The position numbers and the translations under genes were made by a program. From NCBI RefSeq assembly GCF_900142565.1, contig NZ_FRBH01000013.1, positions 1 through 64,000 of the forward strand: a stretch of 64,000 bases of DNA, written 5' to 3'. The stretch is from Chishuiella changwenlii (GTDB taxonomy: Bacteria > Bacteroidota > Bacteroidia > Flavobacteriales > Weeksellaceae). Below, piece after piece: positions 1-9,005 of the stretch. Every line of letters begins with the position of its first letter. Position 1 is the first letter of the stretch. Under the pieces are notes generated by a model. It saw only the letters and a program-made list of their open reading frames with translations. It did no database searches and was not told the origin of the DNA.

Positions 1-33
1 TAGGTAATGATGCTTCGACAGTCATGACAAAAC

Positions 34-67
34 AAGCCTTATATCTTATAGTCTTACATCTTAAAAC
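34..67 (+). repeat. AT-rich dispersed repeat, copy a
   Basis: A 34-bp unit built on CTTATATCTTATAGTCTTA followed by CATCTTAAAAC. It matches the unit at 144-177 at about 30 of 34 positions, and reverse-complement relatives occur at 29330-29374 and 31588-31630. All copies lie between genes. Confidence 0.6.
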
Positions 68-143
68 TAAAATCTAACTTCTATATTATTTAATCTCAAA
101 GGACACAAAGATTACGCAGAGAACAAAAGTAAAGATTAGGGAA

Positions 144-177
144 AAACCTTATTTCTTATAATCTTATATCTTAAAAC
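144..177 (+). repeat. AT-rich dispersed repeat, copy b
   Basis: Direct repeat of 34-67, with the same ending ATCTTAAAAC. The two copies are 110 bp apart in the same orientation, and both are followed by a CTTCTA motif about 10-20 bp downstream. Confidence 0.6.
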
Positions 178-324
178 CAGCTTCAAGTTTCCAACTTCTA
201 GCATCGGGATAAAAGGACATGATTATTTTGTAATGGCAACTTCCCCAAAAAAGTTGGCTTCACAAAATACTTTGAGGTTAACGATTCGGGAAGAAAGCAA
301 CACATAGTGTTGCGTATTATTCAA

Positions 325-363
325 AAATAAAAAAAAGACCTCATCTATATAGATAAGGTCTTT
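325..363 (-). terminator. Rho-independent terminator of the first susCD operon
   Basis: Arms 334-341 (AAAGACCT) and 356-363 (AGGTCTTT) enclose a second palindromic stem ATCTAT/ATAGAT. Read on the minus strand, the hairpin ends in a run of eight T followed by ATTTTT. It lies 13 bp beyond the stop codon of the SusD-like gene. Confidence 0.85.
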
Positions 364-376
364 ATAATTTTATGCT

Positions 377-1990
377 TTATTTTATTAGCCACATTTTATC
401 AAATGTACCATCAGAGCCGTTATATTGTCTCTGAATTGCTTGTAAATAATTTTCTGAGTTATATGTTATTTCTCCTTGTGGATACATCCAACGAAGTGGT
501 ATTTTGTTTGTTGCTGTTCCTATACCAACACCACCTTCTTCAAATTTTGGAAAACCTGTTCTTCTCCAGTTATAAAAAGCCTCGAATCCTGAATTACAGA
601 AAAAAGCGATATACTTCTGTTGAATAATCTGTTCTAATCCTTGGCTATTATTCCCTTTGTAAGCTACATTTTTATGATTTAGGAATTGATCAACATTTAT
701 TTTTACTTCTCCTAAATCTCCTCCTGTACGATCACCTATTGAAAATGATTGTCCATCTTTTAAACCAAATAACTCTAAAGATTCTTTAATTCCATTTAAA
801 TACCATTGATTTGCATCTCCTGAAATCCAACCTCTGTTGATTGCTTCTGCAATATTGAAACATAATTCTGAGTAACCTATAACTGTATAGGGTTCTGAAT
901 TTGATCCGTCTTGAGAAGAAAGATATCTTTTATAATTCATATAAGAATATGGCCCTCTATCATTTGTTGCAATACCTTCTGTATCTGTTGTTGCAAAAAT
1001 TTCTGCTTGTCCTGTATTTGTACTTACTCCTACATAGGCTTTAAAATCTGCAACATCTAAACCTTCTGTATTGTACTTAGCTGGAGCTGGTGTAGCAAAA
1101 GCATACGTTCTTGGGTCTAATGAAGATGTTGTTAAATCTAATATTGTTTTACTAATGTTAGCACCATATGTATAAGCCCTTTTTCTAAAGATAGGATTTG
1201 GGTTATGGTCTTGATTAAAAACATACGACATGTTGTCTTTGTTTGAACTTTGTAATGGATAATCTTGTGGATTATTTATAATCTTAGCAAATGTTTCCTT
1301 TACTTTAAGCTCTGGCGTATCATCTGCTCTTTTACTCAAACTAATTAATGTTCTTAAATGAAAAGAGTTAATTACTTTTTGCCATTGTAAATAAGTTAAA
1401 TGAAAAATATCTCCTGATGCATCTGCAACTCTGTTTTGAATTTCAACTGGAAGATTATTTAATAATTCATTTGCTTCCTCTAACAATTGTAAACTATGAA
1501 CATATACTTCTTCTTGTGTATCGTATTTTGGTCTTAAGTTTTTAGAATCTCCTGCTTCTTTCATTGGTATATCACCAACTCTTTGAGATAACCAAATGAA
1601 ACTATATGCTTTGAAAAATTTTGATAACGCAGCATAGTATGCTTTATCGTTAGCATTTGTAGATTTTTCGTTTTGCTCTTCTAATCTATTAGCATATAAC
1701 AAAAGACTGTATTGATCCTTTGAATTTGTCCAGTTATAGAAATTTGTTCCCCAATAGTAAGAATAGTTACTTACAAAGTATTGATTCTGTCTGTGAGCTT
1801 GGTCGAAAAAGAATTCTTCTGGCATTACTAAATGCGATGTAATACGATTTAGAATTAAAGTTGGTGGAACAATTCCACTTTCTGGTATAGAGTTAGGATT
1901 ATTTAATAAATCGTCGTTGTTAATACAAGACATTGGTAATAGAATAATACTTCCTAAAGCTATAAGTTTAGAATAAAATGATTTTTTCAT
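377..1990 (-). CDS. SusD/RagB-like outer-membrane nutrient-binding lipoprotein
   Basis: This 537-residue protein starts with a lipoprotein signal peptide ending in a lipobox LPMSC (Cys22), so it should be lipid-anchored and surface exposed. Its length, the helix-rich middle (about 90-240) with Tyr/Trp-rich segments, and its position directly after a SusC-type gene fit the SusD-like nutrient-binding family, probably the SusD-like_2 branch. It starts 9 bp after the stop of the susC-like gene, and an intrinsic terminator follows. Such proteins cap a SusC channel and capture glycans, peptides or other large ligands. No carbohydrate-active enzyme is adjacent, so the substrate cannot be read from context. 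Family assignment is firm, ligand unknown. Confidence 0.85.
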   Translation of the reverse strand: MKKSFYSKLIALGSIILLPMSCINNDDLLNNPNSIPESGIVPPTLILNRITSHLVMPEEFFFDQAHRQNQYFVSNYSYYWGTNFYNWTNSKDQYSLLLYANRLEEQNEKSTNANDKAYYAALSKFFKAYSFIWLSQRVGDIPMKEAGDSKNLRPKYDTQEEVYVHSLQLLEEANELLNNLPVEIQNRVADASGDIFHLTYLQWQKVINSFHLRTLISLSKRADDTPELKVKETFAKIINNPQDYPLQSSNKDNMSYVFNQDHNPNPIFRKRAYTYGANISKTILDLTTSSLDPRTYAFATPAPAKYNTEGLDVADFKAYVGVSTNTGQAEIFATTDTEGIATNDRGPYSYMNYKRYLSSQDGSNSEPYTVIGYSELCFNIAEAINRGWISGDANQWYLNGIKESLELFGLKDGQSFSIGDRTGGDLGEVKINVDQFLNHKNVAYKGNNSQGLEQIIQQKYIAFFCNSGFEAFYNWRRTGFPKFEEGGVGIGTATNKIPLRWMYPQGEITYNSENYLQAIQRQYNGSDGTFDKMWLIK

Positions 1991-1999
1991 AATTAAAGT

Positions 2000-4900
2000 T
2001 TAGAATTTTAAATTCAGGCTAAATCCTATATTTCTTGTTGAACTTGACTGTAGACCAACATTACCTTTTGTACCTCCTGCTGTACGATCTGTAGCATTAA
2101 ATCCTGAAGGGAATGTATCTAAATCCATATCTCTTCTCTGTGCAAAGTATAATAAGTTACGTCCTACAAGAGAAAAACTTACCGCTTGTAAGCCTGATTT
2201 TTCTAGGAATTTTGCTGGAAGATTATATGTTAAACTTGCTTCTCTTAATTTTACATAAGTTCTATCAATCATAAAATATTCTTCATTTCCATATAAACCG
2301 TTATTTCCTGTGATGTAACTTTGTAATGCTACTGGAGTTGTGTTTTGAGCGAATGTTAGTTCATCTAAGTTGGTAATCTGTCCATTTTGAAATCTTGGAG
2401 TTCCAGAAACAATTACAACTCCATTTCCTACATAAGAAGGCGTTATAGTTCCATTTGCTTTCATAGATTCCCACTCTCTTCTACGTGCATCTCCAAACTC
2501 TCCTGTTGTTGTTTCTATACCTGTTCCCCCATTCATTGTCTGAGAATACATAAAGTCATAAATTTTCCCTCCAACTCTTGCATCCCATTGGAAATTAAGT
2601 TCGAAGTTTTTGTATGAGAAATTATTTGTAATCCCAATAGAGAAATCTGGATTTAAGTTTCCTAAAAATCCGTTTTGCTCATTTCCTGATGGTGCTTGAT
2701 AAATTAACCCTGCTGCATTATGAACAATGTTCCCACTACCATCGCGTACAAATTTTTTCCCATAATAAGCATCTAAACGATCTCCTCTTCTGTAATTGTT
2801 TCCATTTAACCAGATTTCATCGTAACCAGGTGCGATATCTTTTAAGGTTTCTTTATATGTACTCCAGTTAGCATTAACTCGCCAGTTGAATCCATTACCT
2901 GTATGTTTGATAATGTGTGCATTTAAACTAATTTCAAAACCTTGGTTTAAGGTTGTTAAACCATTAATATTGTGTTTTGTTTGACCAACAGATGGAGCGT
3001 TTTCAATTTCAAAAATTTGAGGACCATTAATTGTTCTGAAATAAGTAAAATCTAATCCTATTCTATTTCTTAAAAATTTAGCATCAAAACCTGTTTCGTA
3101 TGATATTCTCTGAAATGGTTGAAGGTCTCTGTTAGCAGATGTTTGACTAAAATCTAAAGAAGGTAAACCGCCGTAATAAGTGTTTGAAGTATAGGAGTTT
3201 TGATTAGAATAAGTTGGTCCATCATAAGATGTACGTATTTCTGCACCATATCCTAATAATCCTCTTCCTCCAATTCTTGATCCAGCTCCAGTACTTAAAC
3301 CAGTAGTTGCTTCATAAGCAGAACCTATTGTAGGAGATGTTAATGCTCCTTTTACATTAGCAAAAGACGCTCTTAATTTTAAATAAGAAATTCCTTTTCC
3401 AAATTTTATATAGTCTGTTAATACAGTACTTAGGGATGCTGAAGAATAAAAGAATGTATTATTTCCTTTTCTTAATGTAGATAAATTATCTACCCTTCCT
3501 GTTGTATTAATATTAAAATACTTTTTATAACCAAAATCTACAGAGTAGAAAGCACTATAAACTTTCATTTCTGATCCCCAACTGTAATTTAACCCAGGAG
3601 CTTTTGTATTAGATAATGTATATAAATTTGGAATTGCTAAACCTTTAGTAGTCGCCCAACTAGAATTATATTGAAATAAACGCATGTTTACTCCTCCTAA
3701 AGTTGATATATCAAAACCTCCTATTTTTTGATTATAATTTGCAATTAAGTCGGTATTATTTTCTAAAAGTTCTCTTTTATCTTCTCTGTAATCTCCGTAC
3801 CAACCAAATGTGTACCATGGCACATAATCATTTAAGTTCGTTGAAGCAGGAACACTTTCTGTTCTTGTTTGGTTCCAAGTAGAAACTTGTGATCTTAAAC
3901 TTACACTAAGACGGTCTGATACTTTATAATTTGCTCTTAAATATCCGTAAACATCTGTCTTTTGGTGACCTCTTAACCACTTGTCTGCCATAAACCATGC
4001 ACTATTTAATCGTCCATATTCTGGTGAATATTGCATAAGGTCTTGTACTCCTTGTGGTCCCTTGTAAATATCTCTAAGATCGTTTACATCATAATGTGCA
4101 GATCCATATACTTTGAACATATACATGTAACTATTTGGTCCATAGTTTACATCTGGAATGTTTGGTGTATATTGTAAATTGAAGTTTAAGCTACCATCTA
4201 CAGTAAGCCTATCACTTAAATTATAATTTACATTGATGTTAAAATTATCTGCATTAAGTTTTGTGTTAGGAAACATTCCTTGTTGGAATAAGTGATTATA
4301 AGAAGCTCTTAAATTATAATCTTTCCCAGAAGCAGAAATTGAGATGTTATTTGTACTAACAACTCCTACTCGAGTAAAATTTTCGAAGTTTCTTTTTCCT
4401 CTAGCAGTCCATGGAGTTGCTTCTCTAAAATTGTTAACTGGATCCCAAGGACTATCGTATTGTTTGATTAATTGTCCTTCGAATCTTGGTCCCCAAGTTG
4501 GTAGTCTTTGTCCCGTATCGTACAGAACATCTCCATAGCTGTATCTGTAACCTGTCCCCATTCCGTATTCGGTTTGGGTTTCTGGAATTGCAGTAAAACC
4601 AAAATCGTACATTGTAGTATTACTATATTCTACAGACCATCCTTTTTTATCTTTGGTTCCCTTTTTAGTTGTAATAACGATTGCTCCGTTAATACCTCTT
4701 GATCCGTAAAGGGCTGCCGCATTAGGCCCTTTTAATATAGAGTAACTTTCTATATCATTTGGGTTTAAATTCCATGTGTCAGAACTAATAGGAACTCCGT
4801 CTATCACATATAACAAGTCTTTACTACCTCGTAGTACAATTTCTGGTTTACCAAGCATTTCTGTACTTGCTCCAATATTTAAACCTGCTACTTTTCCAGA

Positions 4901-5149
4901 TAAAGCTTCTAAAGGATTAGAGGCTCTCACTTTACTTACGTCATCTCCTTTTATTTCTGTTACACCATACCCAAGTTTTTTTACTTCCTTCTTTATACCT
5001 AAAGCTGTAACAACAACTTCTGGAATGGCAAAAACTTCTTCAAAATTTTCAGTTGAAGTAGAGTCTTTTTTGGTAGTTTCTTGAGAGTAGGATTGTAAAG
5101 AAAATGATAGAAACGTTAATAAAGCTATTTTAAAAACATTCTTTTTCAC
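2000..5149 (-). CDS. SusC/RagA-like TonB-dependent outer-membrane transporter
   Basis: This 1049-residue protein has a signal peptide ending about residue 22 (SYSQ), then a short Ser/Thr-rich linker and the SusC signature around VVVTALGIKKEVKKLGYGV. A plug domain follows (about 45-165, with LEALSGKVAGLNI and SILKGPNAAALYGSRGING), then a large beta barrel ending in an aromatic-rich last strand (SLNLKF). Unlike the other SusC in the window it lacks the N-terminal carboxypeptidase-regulatory-like domain. It should import its ligand across the outer membrane using TonB energy together with the SusD-like partner 9 bp downstream. It is divergent from a siderophore receptor. Substrate unknown. Confidence 0.9.
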   Translation of the reverse strand: MKKNVFKIALLTFLSFSLQSYSQETTKKDSTSTENFEEVFAIPEVVVTALGIKKEVKKLGYGVTEIKGDDVSKVRASNPLEALSGKVAGLNIGASTEMLGKPEIVLRGSKDLLYVIDGVPISSDTWNLNPNDIESYSILKGPNAAALYGSRGINGAIVITTKKGTKDKKGWSVEYSNTTMYDFGFTAIPETQTEYGMGTGYRYSYGDVLYDTGQRLPTWGPRFEGQLIKQYDSPWDPVNNFREATPWTARGKRNFENFTRVGVVSTNNISISASGKDYNLRASYNHLFQQGMFPNTKLNADNFNINVNYNLSDRLTVDGSLNFNLQYTPNIPDVNYGPNSYMYMFKVYGSAHYDVNDLRDIYKGPQGVQDLMQYSPEYGRLNSAWFMADKWLRGHQKTDVYGYLRANYKVSDRLSVSLRSQVSTWNQTRTESVPASTNLNDYVPWYTFGWYGDYREDKRELLENNTDLIANYNQKIGGFDISTLGGVNMRLFQYNSSWATTKGLAIPNLYTLSNTKAPGLNYSWGSEMKVYSAFYSVDFGYKKYFNINTTGRVDNLSTLRKGNNTFFYSSASLSTVLTDYIKFGKGISYLKLRASFANVKGALTSPTIGSAYEATTGLSTGAGSRIGGRGLLGYGAEIRTSYDGPTYSNQNSYTSNTYYGGLPSLDFSQTSANRDLQPFQRISYETGFDAKFLRNRIGLDFTYFRTINGPQIFEIENAPSVGQTKHNINGLTTLNQGFEISLNAHIIKHTGNGFNWRVNANWSTYKETLKDIAPGYDEIWLNGNNYRRGDRLDAYYGKKFVRDGSGNIVHNAAGLIYQAPSGNEQNGFLGNLNPDFSIGITNNFSYKNFELNFQWDARVGGKIYDFMYSQTMNGGTGIETTTGEFGDARRREWESMKANGTITPSYVGNGVVIVSGTPRFQNGQITNLDELTFAQNTTPVALQSYITGNNGLYGNEEYFMIDRTYVKLREASLTYNLPAKFLEKSGLQAVSFSLVGRNLLYFAQRRDMDLDTFPSGFNATDRTAGGTKGNVGLQSSSTRNIGFSLNLKF

Positions 5150-5331
5150 TTTTTTTATTTTGCGGTAAAATTAATTGTTATAAATGCCTTATACGTTAAC
5201 TAAATGTTATGAAAACATTAACAAAACAACTTAAGTATTTAATAATCAATAATATAGTTGTGGTATTTAAAAATAGATAACTAACTATAAAAAAACAAAA
5301 TACCCGTTTAACACACCTTATTTTAAATTTA

Positions 5332-5347
5332 TTTAGAATAATTTAAA
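5332..5347 (+). promoter_or_regulatory. Possible Fur-like operator
   Basis: TTTAGAATAATTTAAA matches its own reverse complement at 12 of 16 positions and lies just upstream of the -7 box of the siderophore receptor gene. The location suits iron repression, but the site is AT-rich and degenerate, so this is only a candidate. Confidence 0.3.
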
Positions 5348-5357
5348 AATACATTAC

Positions 5358-5365
5358 TACATTTG
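5358..5365 (+). promoter_or_regulatory. -7 promoter box of the siderophore receptor gene
   Basis: TACATTTG fits the Bacteroidota consensus TAnnTTTG exactly and lies 16 bp before the ATG. No clear -33 TTG is seen at the usual distance. Confidence 0.6.
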
Positions 5366-5381
5366 CAAAAAATTCTAAGAA

Positions 5382-7535
5382 ATGAAAAAGTCATTTGTAA
5401 TAGCTTCAGTCTTACTATCTGGGGTCATATTTGCACAAGAAAAAAAAGACTCAATTACTACAAATAATCTTGATGAAGTTATTATTAACACATTCATCAA
5501 AAAAGATACTGACTCATCAAATAAAATGCCTTTAAAGTTTATTGAAAACCCACAGGTATTTTCTAGTGTTGACAAATCTGTATTAGAAAATCAGGTCTTA
5601 TTTACTATTGACGATGCCTATAGAAACGTTACTGGATTACAAAAACTATGGAACTCTACAGGAAGATCTGGAGATGGTGGAGCGTTTGTAACAATGAGAG
5701 GTTTCCAAACAAATAATGCATTACGTAACGGATTAGTAGCTCCTGTTACAACTACTATAGATGCTGTTAACTTAGAAAGATTGGAAGTGTTAAAAGGACC
5801 TTCTGCTACTATGTTTGGTAGTAATGTTGGAAGTTATGGTGGTATTATTAATCGAGTAACGAAAAAACCTTACGAAAATTTTGGAGGAAACGTTTCTATA
5901 GCTGGAGGTAGTTATAATTTTTATCGTGCACAAGCAGATATCAACGCTCCTATTACAAATGATAAATCTTTAATGTTTAGATTAAATACTGCTTATACAA
6001 ATACAGGAACTTTTCAGAAAAAGAATGTAGGAAATGAGTTTTATGCATTTACTCCATCTTTACGTTATAAACTAAATGATAAATTAGATATTAACGTAGA
6101 CCTAGAAATGTTTGAAAACAAAGCAATGGCAGAGCAAATGTTCTTTTACTTGCCTAGCTTAGGTTTAAGAAGTATCAAAGAGGTTGAAAAAACTTATGGA
6201 CTAGATTATAAGCAATCTTATGTTGGAGATGATTTAAAAACAAAATCTAGCGTTAGAAATGTATTTGGACAAGTAAACTATAAGATTACTGATCATATCC
6301 AATCATCAACTAATTTAAGTTCTGCTTTTTCTAAATCGAATGGCTTCAGCCCTTACTTTGCTATTGGTGCAAATCCAACTAACCCAACAGAATTTGGAGT
6401 TGTAAGAGCAGATCAATCAACAAGAGATAGTAAGAAAACAACTTTCCAAATCCAACAAAATTTCAACTTTGATTATCAGTTTGGAAACATGCGTAACAGA
6501 ACTGTTGTAGGAGCTGATTACATGAGAACGAAAAATAATCAAATGTTTATTTCTGCAAATTTTGATTGGGTTCCATTTAAAGGAGGTGATTACTCTAATA
6601 TGAATGGTAATACATTACAGGATTTTTATAATAATTCAACACCAACAGAATATCCAATTTTAGGTACTTTAGATACTTACAGTGCTTACATTTCAAATGT
6701 TTTTACACCTACAACAGGATTAAACATTATGGCTGCTGTTCGTTATGAAAGTAATGATTCTAAAGACGGAAAATTATACAGTAATGATACAAAAGCTTAC
6801 AATCAAGCTGCTTGGTCACCAAAATTTGGTTTTACTTATGAAATTATCCCTACTAAATTCTCTGTATTTGGTAATTACCAAAACAGCTTTAAAAGTAATG
6901 GGTATTATGCGACTGACATAAATGGAAACATTGCACTTTCTGATCCAGAAACTGCAAATCAATTTGAAGGAGGTTTAAAAATGAACATTGTTCATAATAA
7001 AATTAATGCAACATTAAGTTACTACAATATCACTGTAAAAAACTCACTTCTTTATACAGGAGAGTTTTTTAATAATATTTCTGTACAAACAGAAGGAGGA
7101 AAAATAAAAAGTGAAGGTGTAGAATTAGAAGTTAATGCTTATTTAGTGAAAGGATTCTCTGTAATTGGAGGTGTATCATATAATGATGCTATAATTAAAG
7201 AAGATGTTAACGAAGCGAACGTAGGAACAAGACCAGCAACAGCAGGTTCTAAATGGTTAGCGAATTTTAATGCAACTTATCAATTCTTAAATGGTAATTT
7301 AAAAGGATTTGGTATTGGTGTTGGTGGTAACTATTCAAGCGATAACTACATAACTCCTACATTCTACTTACCAGAATATTTTATATTAAATGCAAATGCA
7401 TTTTACGATACTAAAAAATTTAGAATTGGTGTAAAAGTAGACAACTTAACAAACCAAAAATATTGGATTGGTTACTCGACTGCTAATGCGCAACAATTAG
7501 TAAACGCTGTTGGAAGCTTGACATACAAATTCTAA
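5382..7535 (+). CDS. TonB-dependent siderophore receptor
   Basis: This 717-residue protein begins with a signal peptide (cleavage about residue 18, IFAQ) followed by a TonB-box-like LDEVII. The plug domain (about 50-165) contains FVTMRGFQ and LEVLKGPSATMFGSNVGSYG, which is the siderophore-receptor form of the plug signature. The beta barrel ends in SLTYKF. It should bind and import ferric siderophore across the outer membrane. The next gene, a PepSY-type membrane protein, starts inside its stop codon (TAATG), so the two are translationally coupled. That pairing is common for ferric-siderophore uptake and reduction. Siderophore type cannot be deduced. Confidence 0.9.
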   Translation: MKKSFVIASVLLSGVIFAQEKKDSITTNNLDEVIINTFIKKDTDSSNKMPLKFIENPQVFSSVDKSVLENQVLFTIDDAYRNVTGLQKLWNSTGRSGDGGAFVTMRGFQTNNALRNGLVAPVTTTIDAVNLERLEVLKGPSATMFGSNVGSYGGIINRVTKKPYENFGGNVSIAGGSYNFYRAQADINAPITNDKSLMFRLNTAYTNTGTFQKKNVGNEFYAFTPSLRYKLNDKLDINVDLEMFENKAMAEQMFFYLPSLGLRSIKEVEKTYGLDYKQSYVGDDLKTKSSVRNVFGQVNYKITDHIQSSTNLSSAFSKSNGFSPYFAIGANPTNPTEFGVVRADQSTRDSKKTTFQIQQNFNFDYQFGNMRNRTVVGADYMRTKNNQMFISANFDWVPFKGGDYSNMNGNTLQDFYNNSTPTEYPILGTLDTYSAYISNVFTPTTGLNIMAAVRYESNDSKDGKLYSNDTKAYNQAAWSPKFGFTYEIIPTKFSVFGNYQNSFKSNGYYATDINGNIALSDPETANQFEGGLKMNIVHNKINATLSYYNITVKNSLLYTGEFFNNISVQTEGGKIKSEGVELEVNAYLVKGFSVIGGVSYNDAIIKEDVNEANVGTRPATAGSKWLANFNATYQFLNGNLKGFGIGVGGNYSSDNYITPTFYLPEYFILNANAFYDTKKFRIGVKVDNLTNQKYWIGYSTANAQQLVNAVGSLTYKF

Positions 7536-8743
7536 TGAAAACACAGAGAGCAAAAAAGAAAGAAAATAAACTAAAGAAGTTAATTGGTAAACTGCACCTT
7601 TGGTTCGGTTTACTAATTGGTTCTATCGTTTTATTTATTTCATTAACTGGAGCCTTATACGTTTTTAAAGACGAAATAGAAGGACTTGAACGTAATAAAT
7701 ATTTATATCACAACGAGCCTAATATTGAGAGCAAAGAAAAGTTAAAGCTTAAAGTTTTAGAAAAATTAGTTAACGAACAAGTAAAAGAAGAATACCCAAT
7801 ACATTGGGTAAACATCCCTATTGATCGTGCAATGACTTATCAATTTTATTGGTATGAACATGATCCGAAAGGATGGAATTACTTTAAGGAATATCCTGTA
7901 TATAAATCTGCATACGTTAACCCATATAATGGAAAAGTATTAAAAGTATACGACGAGAAGAATGCATTTTTTAATATCGTAAAATCTTTACATTGGGGAT
8001 TTCTTTTAAATTCTGAATGGGGTAAATGGCTTACAGGAATTCCAGTCACTATTTTTGTTTTTATGCTTATTTCTGGTATTATCCTTTGGTGGCCAAAAAA
8101 TAAAGCTGCACGAAAGCAACGTTTTTGGTTTAAATGGAAAAATATTAAAAATTGGAAAAGAAAGAATTATGATTTACATAATGTCTTAGGGTTCTATTCA
8201 TCTATATTCTCTTTAATTTTTGCTGTAACAGGTCTTTTCTATGCCTTTTTTATTGTACAAGCAATGATTTATGTAGTTTTCTCGGGAGGAAATACAACGT
8301 ATCCAGATTTTTCTCATATTACAACAACTGCTCCTCTTGAGATGAGAAATGATACAACTTTAGATAAAGTAGCTGCAAAAGTAGAAGAGTTAAATCCAGA
8401 TGCATATGCATTCTCTGTAGATTTAGGTCACGAACACATGGATGATCACGAGCATCCGAACTTTAGTATATATGTAAGACAACTTTCTTACTCTTACCAC
8501 AAGAATAGTAATCTTATTTTTGATGAAAATTCTGGTGAACTTTTACACGTAAGAAATCATGAAGATAAAGACTTTGGAGAAAAAGTAGTTAATGCTAATT
8601 ATGATTTACATGTTGGTTCTATCTTAGGGTTACCAACAAAAATTATTGCATTTATTGTGAGTTTAATGTGTGCTAGCTTACCCGTAACAGGTTTTTTAAT
8701 TTGGTGGGGAAGACGCAAAAAGAAAAAAACACAAACAAAATAA
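7535..8743 (+). CDS. PepSY-associated inner-membrane protein, putative siderophore-iron reductase
   Basis: This 402-residue protein has four predicted membrane segments (about 22-45, 160-182, 215-245 and 365-388). Conserved His residues lie at or beside them in LHLWFG, LHWGF, YDLHNVLG and YDLHVGS, the pattern of PepSY_TM iron-regulated membrane proteins. A periplasmic loop between helices 3 and 4 contains a His-rich stretch (HEHMDDHEHP). The His pairs could bind haem and support electron transfer to ferric siderophore, as described for related proteins; that role is inference here. It overlaps the receptor gene by one base, and a terminator follows the stop codon. Confidence 0.85.
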   Translation: MKTQRAKKKENKLKKLIGKLHLWFGLLIGSIVLFISLTGALYVFKDEIEGLERNKYLYHNEPNIESKEKLKLKVLEKLVNEQVKEEYPIHWVNIPIDRAMTYQFYWYEHDPKGWNYFKEYPVYKSAYVNPYNGKVLKVYDEKNAFFNIVKSLHWGFLLNSEWGKWLTGIPVTIFVFMLISGIILWWPKNKAARKQRFWFKWKNIKNWKRKNYDLHNVLGFYSSIFSLIFAVTGLFYAFFIVQAMIYVVFSGGNTTYPDFSHITTTAPLEMRNDTTLDKVAAKVEELNPDAYAFSVDLGHEHMDDHEHPNFSIYVRQLSYSYHKNSNLIFDENSGELLHVRNHEDKDFGEKVVNANYDLHVGSILGLPTKIIAFIVSLMCASLPVTGFLIWWGRRKKKKTQTK

Positions 8744-8747
8744 TAGA

Positions 8748-8780
8748 AAATCTGTTTCAGTAATGAAGCAGATTTTTTTT
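8748..8780 (+). terminator. Intrinsic terminator after the siderophore receptor-PepSY operon
   Basis: Arms AAATCTGTTTC and GAAGCAGATTT (one G-U pair) with loop AGTAAT are followed by an unbroken T run, five bases after the PepSY stop codon. Confidence 0.85.
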
Positions 8781-8910
8781 ATAATAAGGTTTAAGTGAAT
8801 TGAAGAATGGGTATTGAGAATATCTTTATATAATATGCAGTACAGTTGATTATTTATATTTACTTAAAAACATAAACACTTATAAACTTAATAACCTCCT
8901 AAAATCTAAA

Positions 8911-9001
8911 AAAGCGTTAGGGGTTGAAACGTCATCCTTTTACGAAGAGATAGCGAAGTAAAAGATAGAGTGGAAAACCCGACCGAAGGGAACGCCCAAA
9001 A
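8911..9001 (-). repeat. Structured intergenic repeat, copy 1
   Basis: Read on the minus strand, this element begins TTTTGGGCGTTCCC and ends CCCTAACGC. It contains three nested stems: outer 8914-8918/8991-8995 (GCGTT/AACGC), middle 8921-8925/8976-8980 (GGGTT/AACCC), and inner 8934-8943/8958-8966 (TTTTAC/GTAAAA extended by ATC/GAT with one bulge). Copy 2 at 29596-29686 has the same layout. It starts about 5 bp beyond the metX stop, on the metX strand. Confidence 0.75.
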
Positions 9002-9005
9002 AATT

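Larger units (their letters stand above)
1..333. other. Repeat-rich intergenic DNA at window edge
   Basis: No intact gene is visible. The segment holds two direct repeat copies (34-67 and 144-177, listed separately), a degenerate TTCGACAG...TCATGACA motif near 9-27 related to the inverted repeat at 29399-29467, and a perfect 7-bp hairpin with an ATA loop (297-313, GCAACAC/GTGTTGC). On the plus strand, positions 223-330 read as 35 sense codons ending in TAA without an ATG; this could be the tail of a lost gene but I cannot name a family. Confidence 0.5.

Noticed and set aside
4776-5084. 102-codon plus-strand frame opposite the SusC gene
   Set aside because: It lies entirely antisense to the conserved plug domain of the SusC gene and encodes no recognisable protein; it is a shadow of the real gene.
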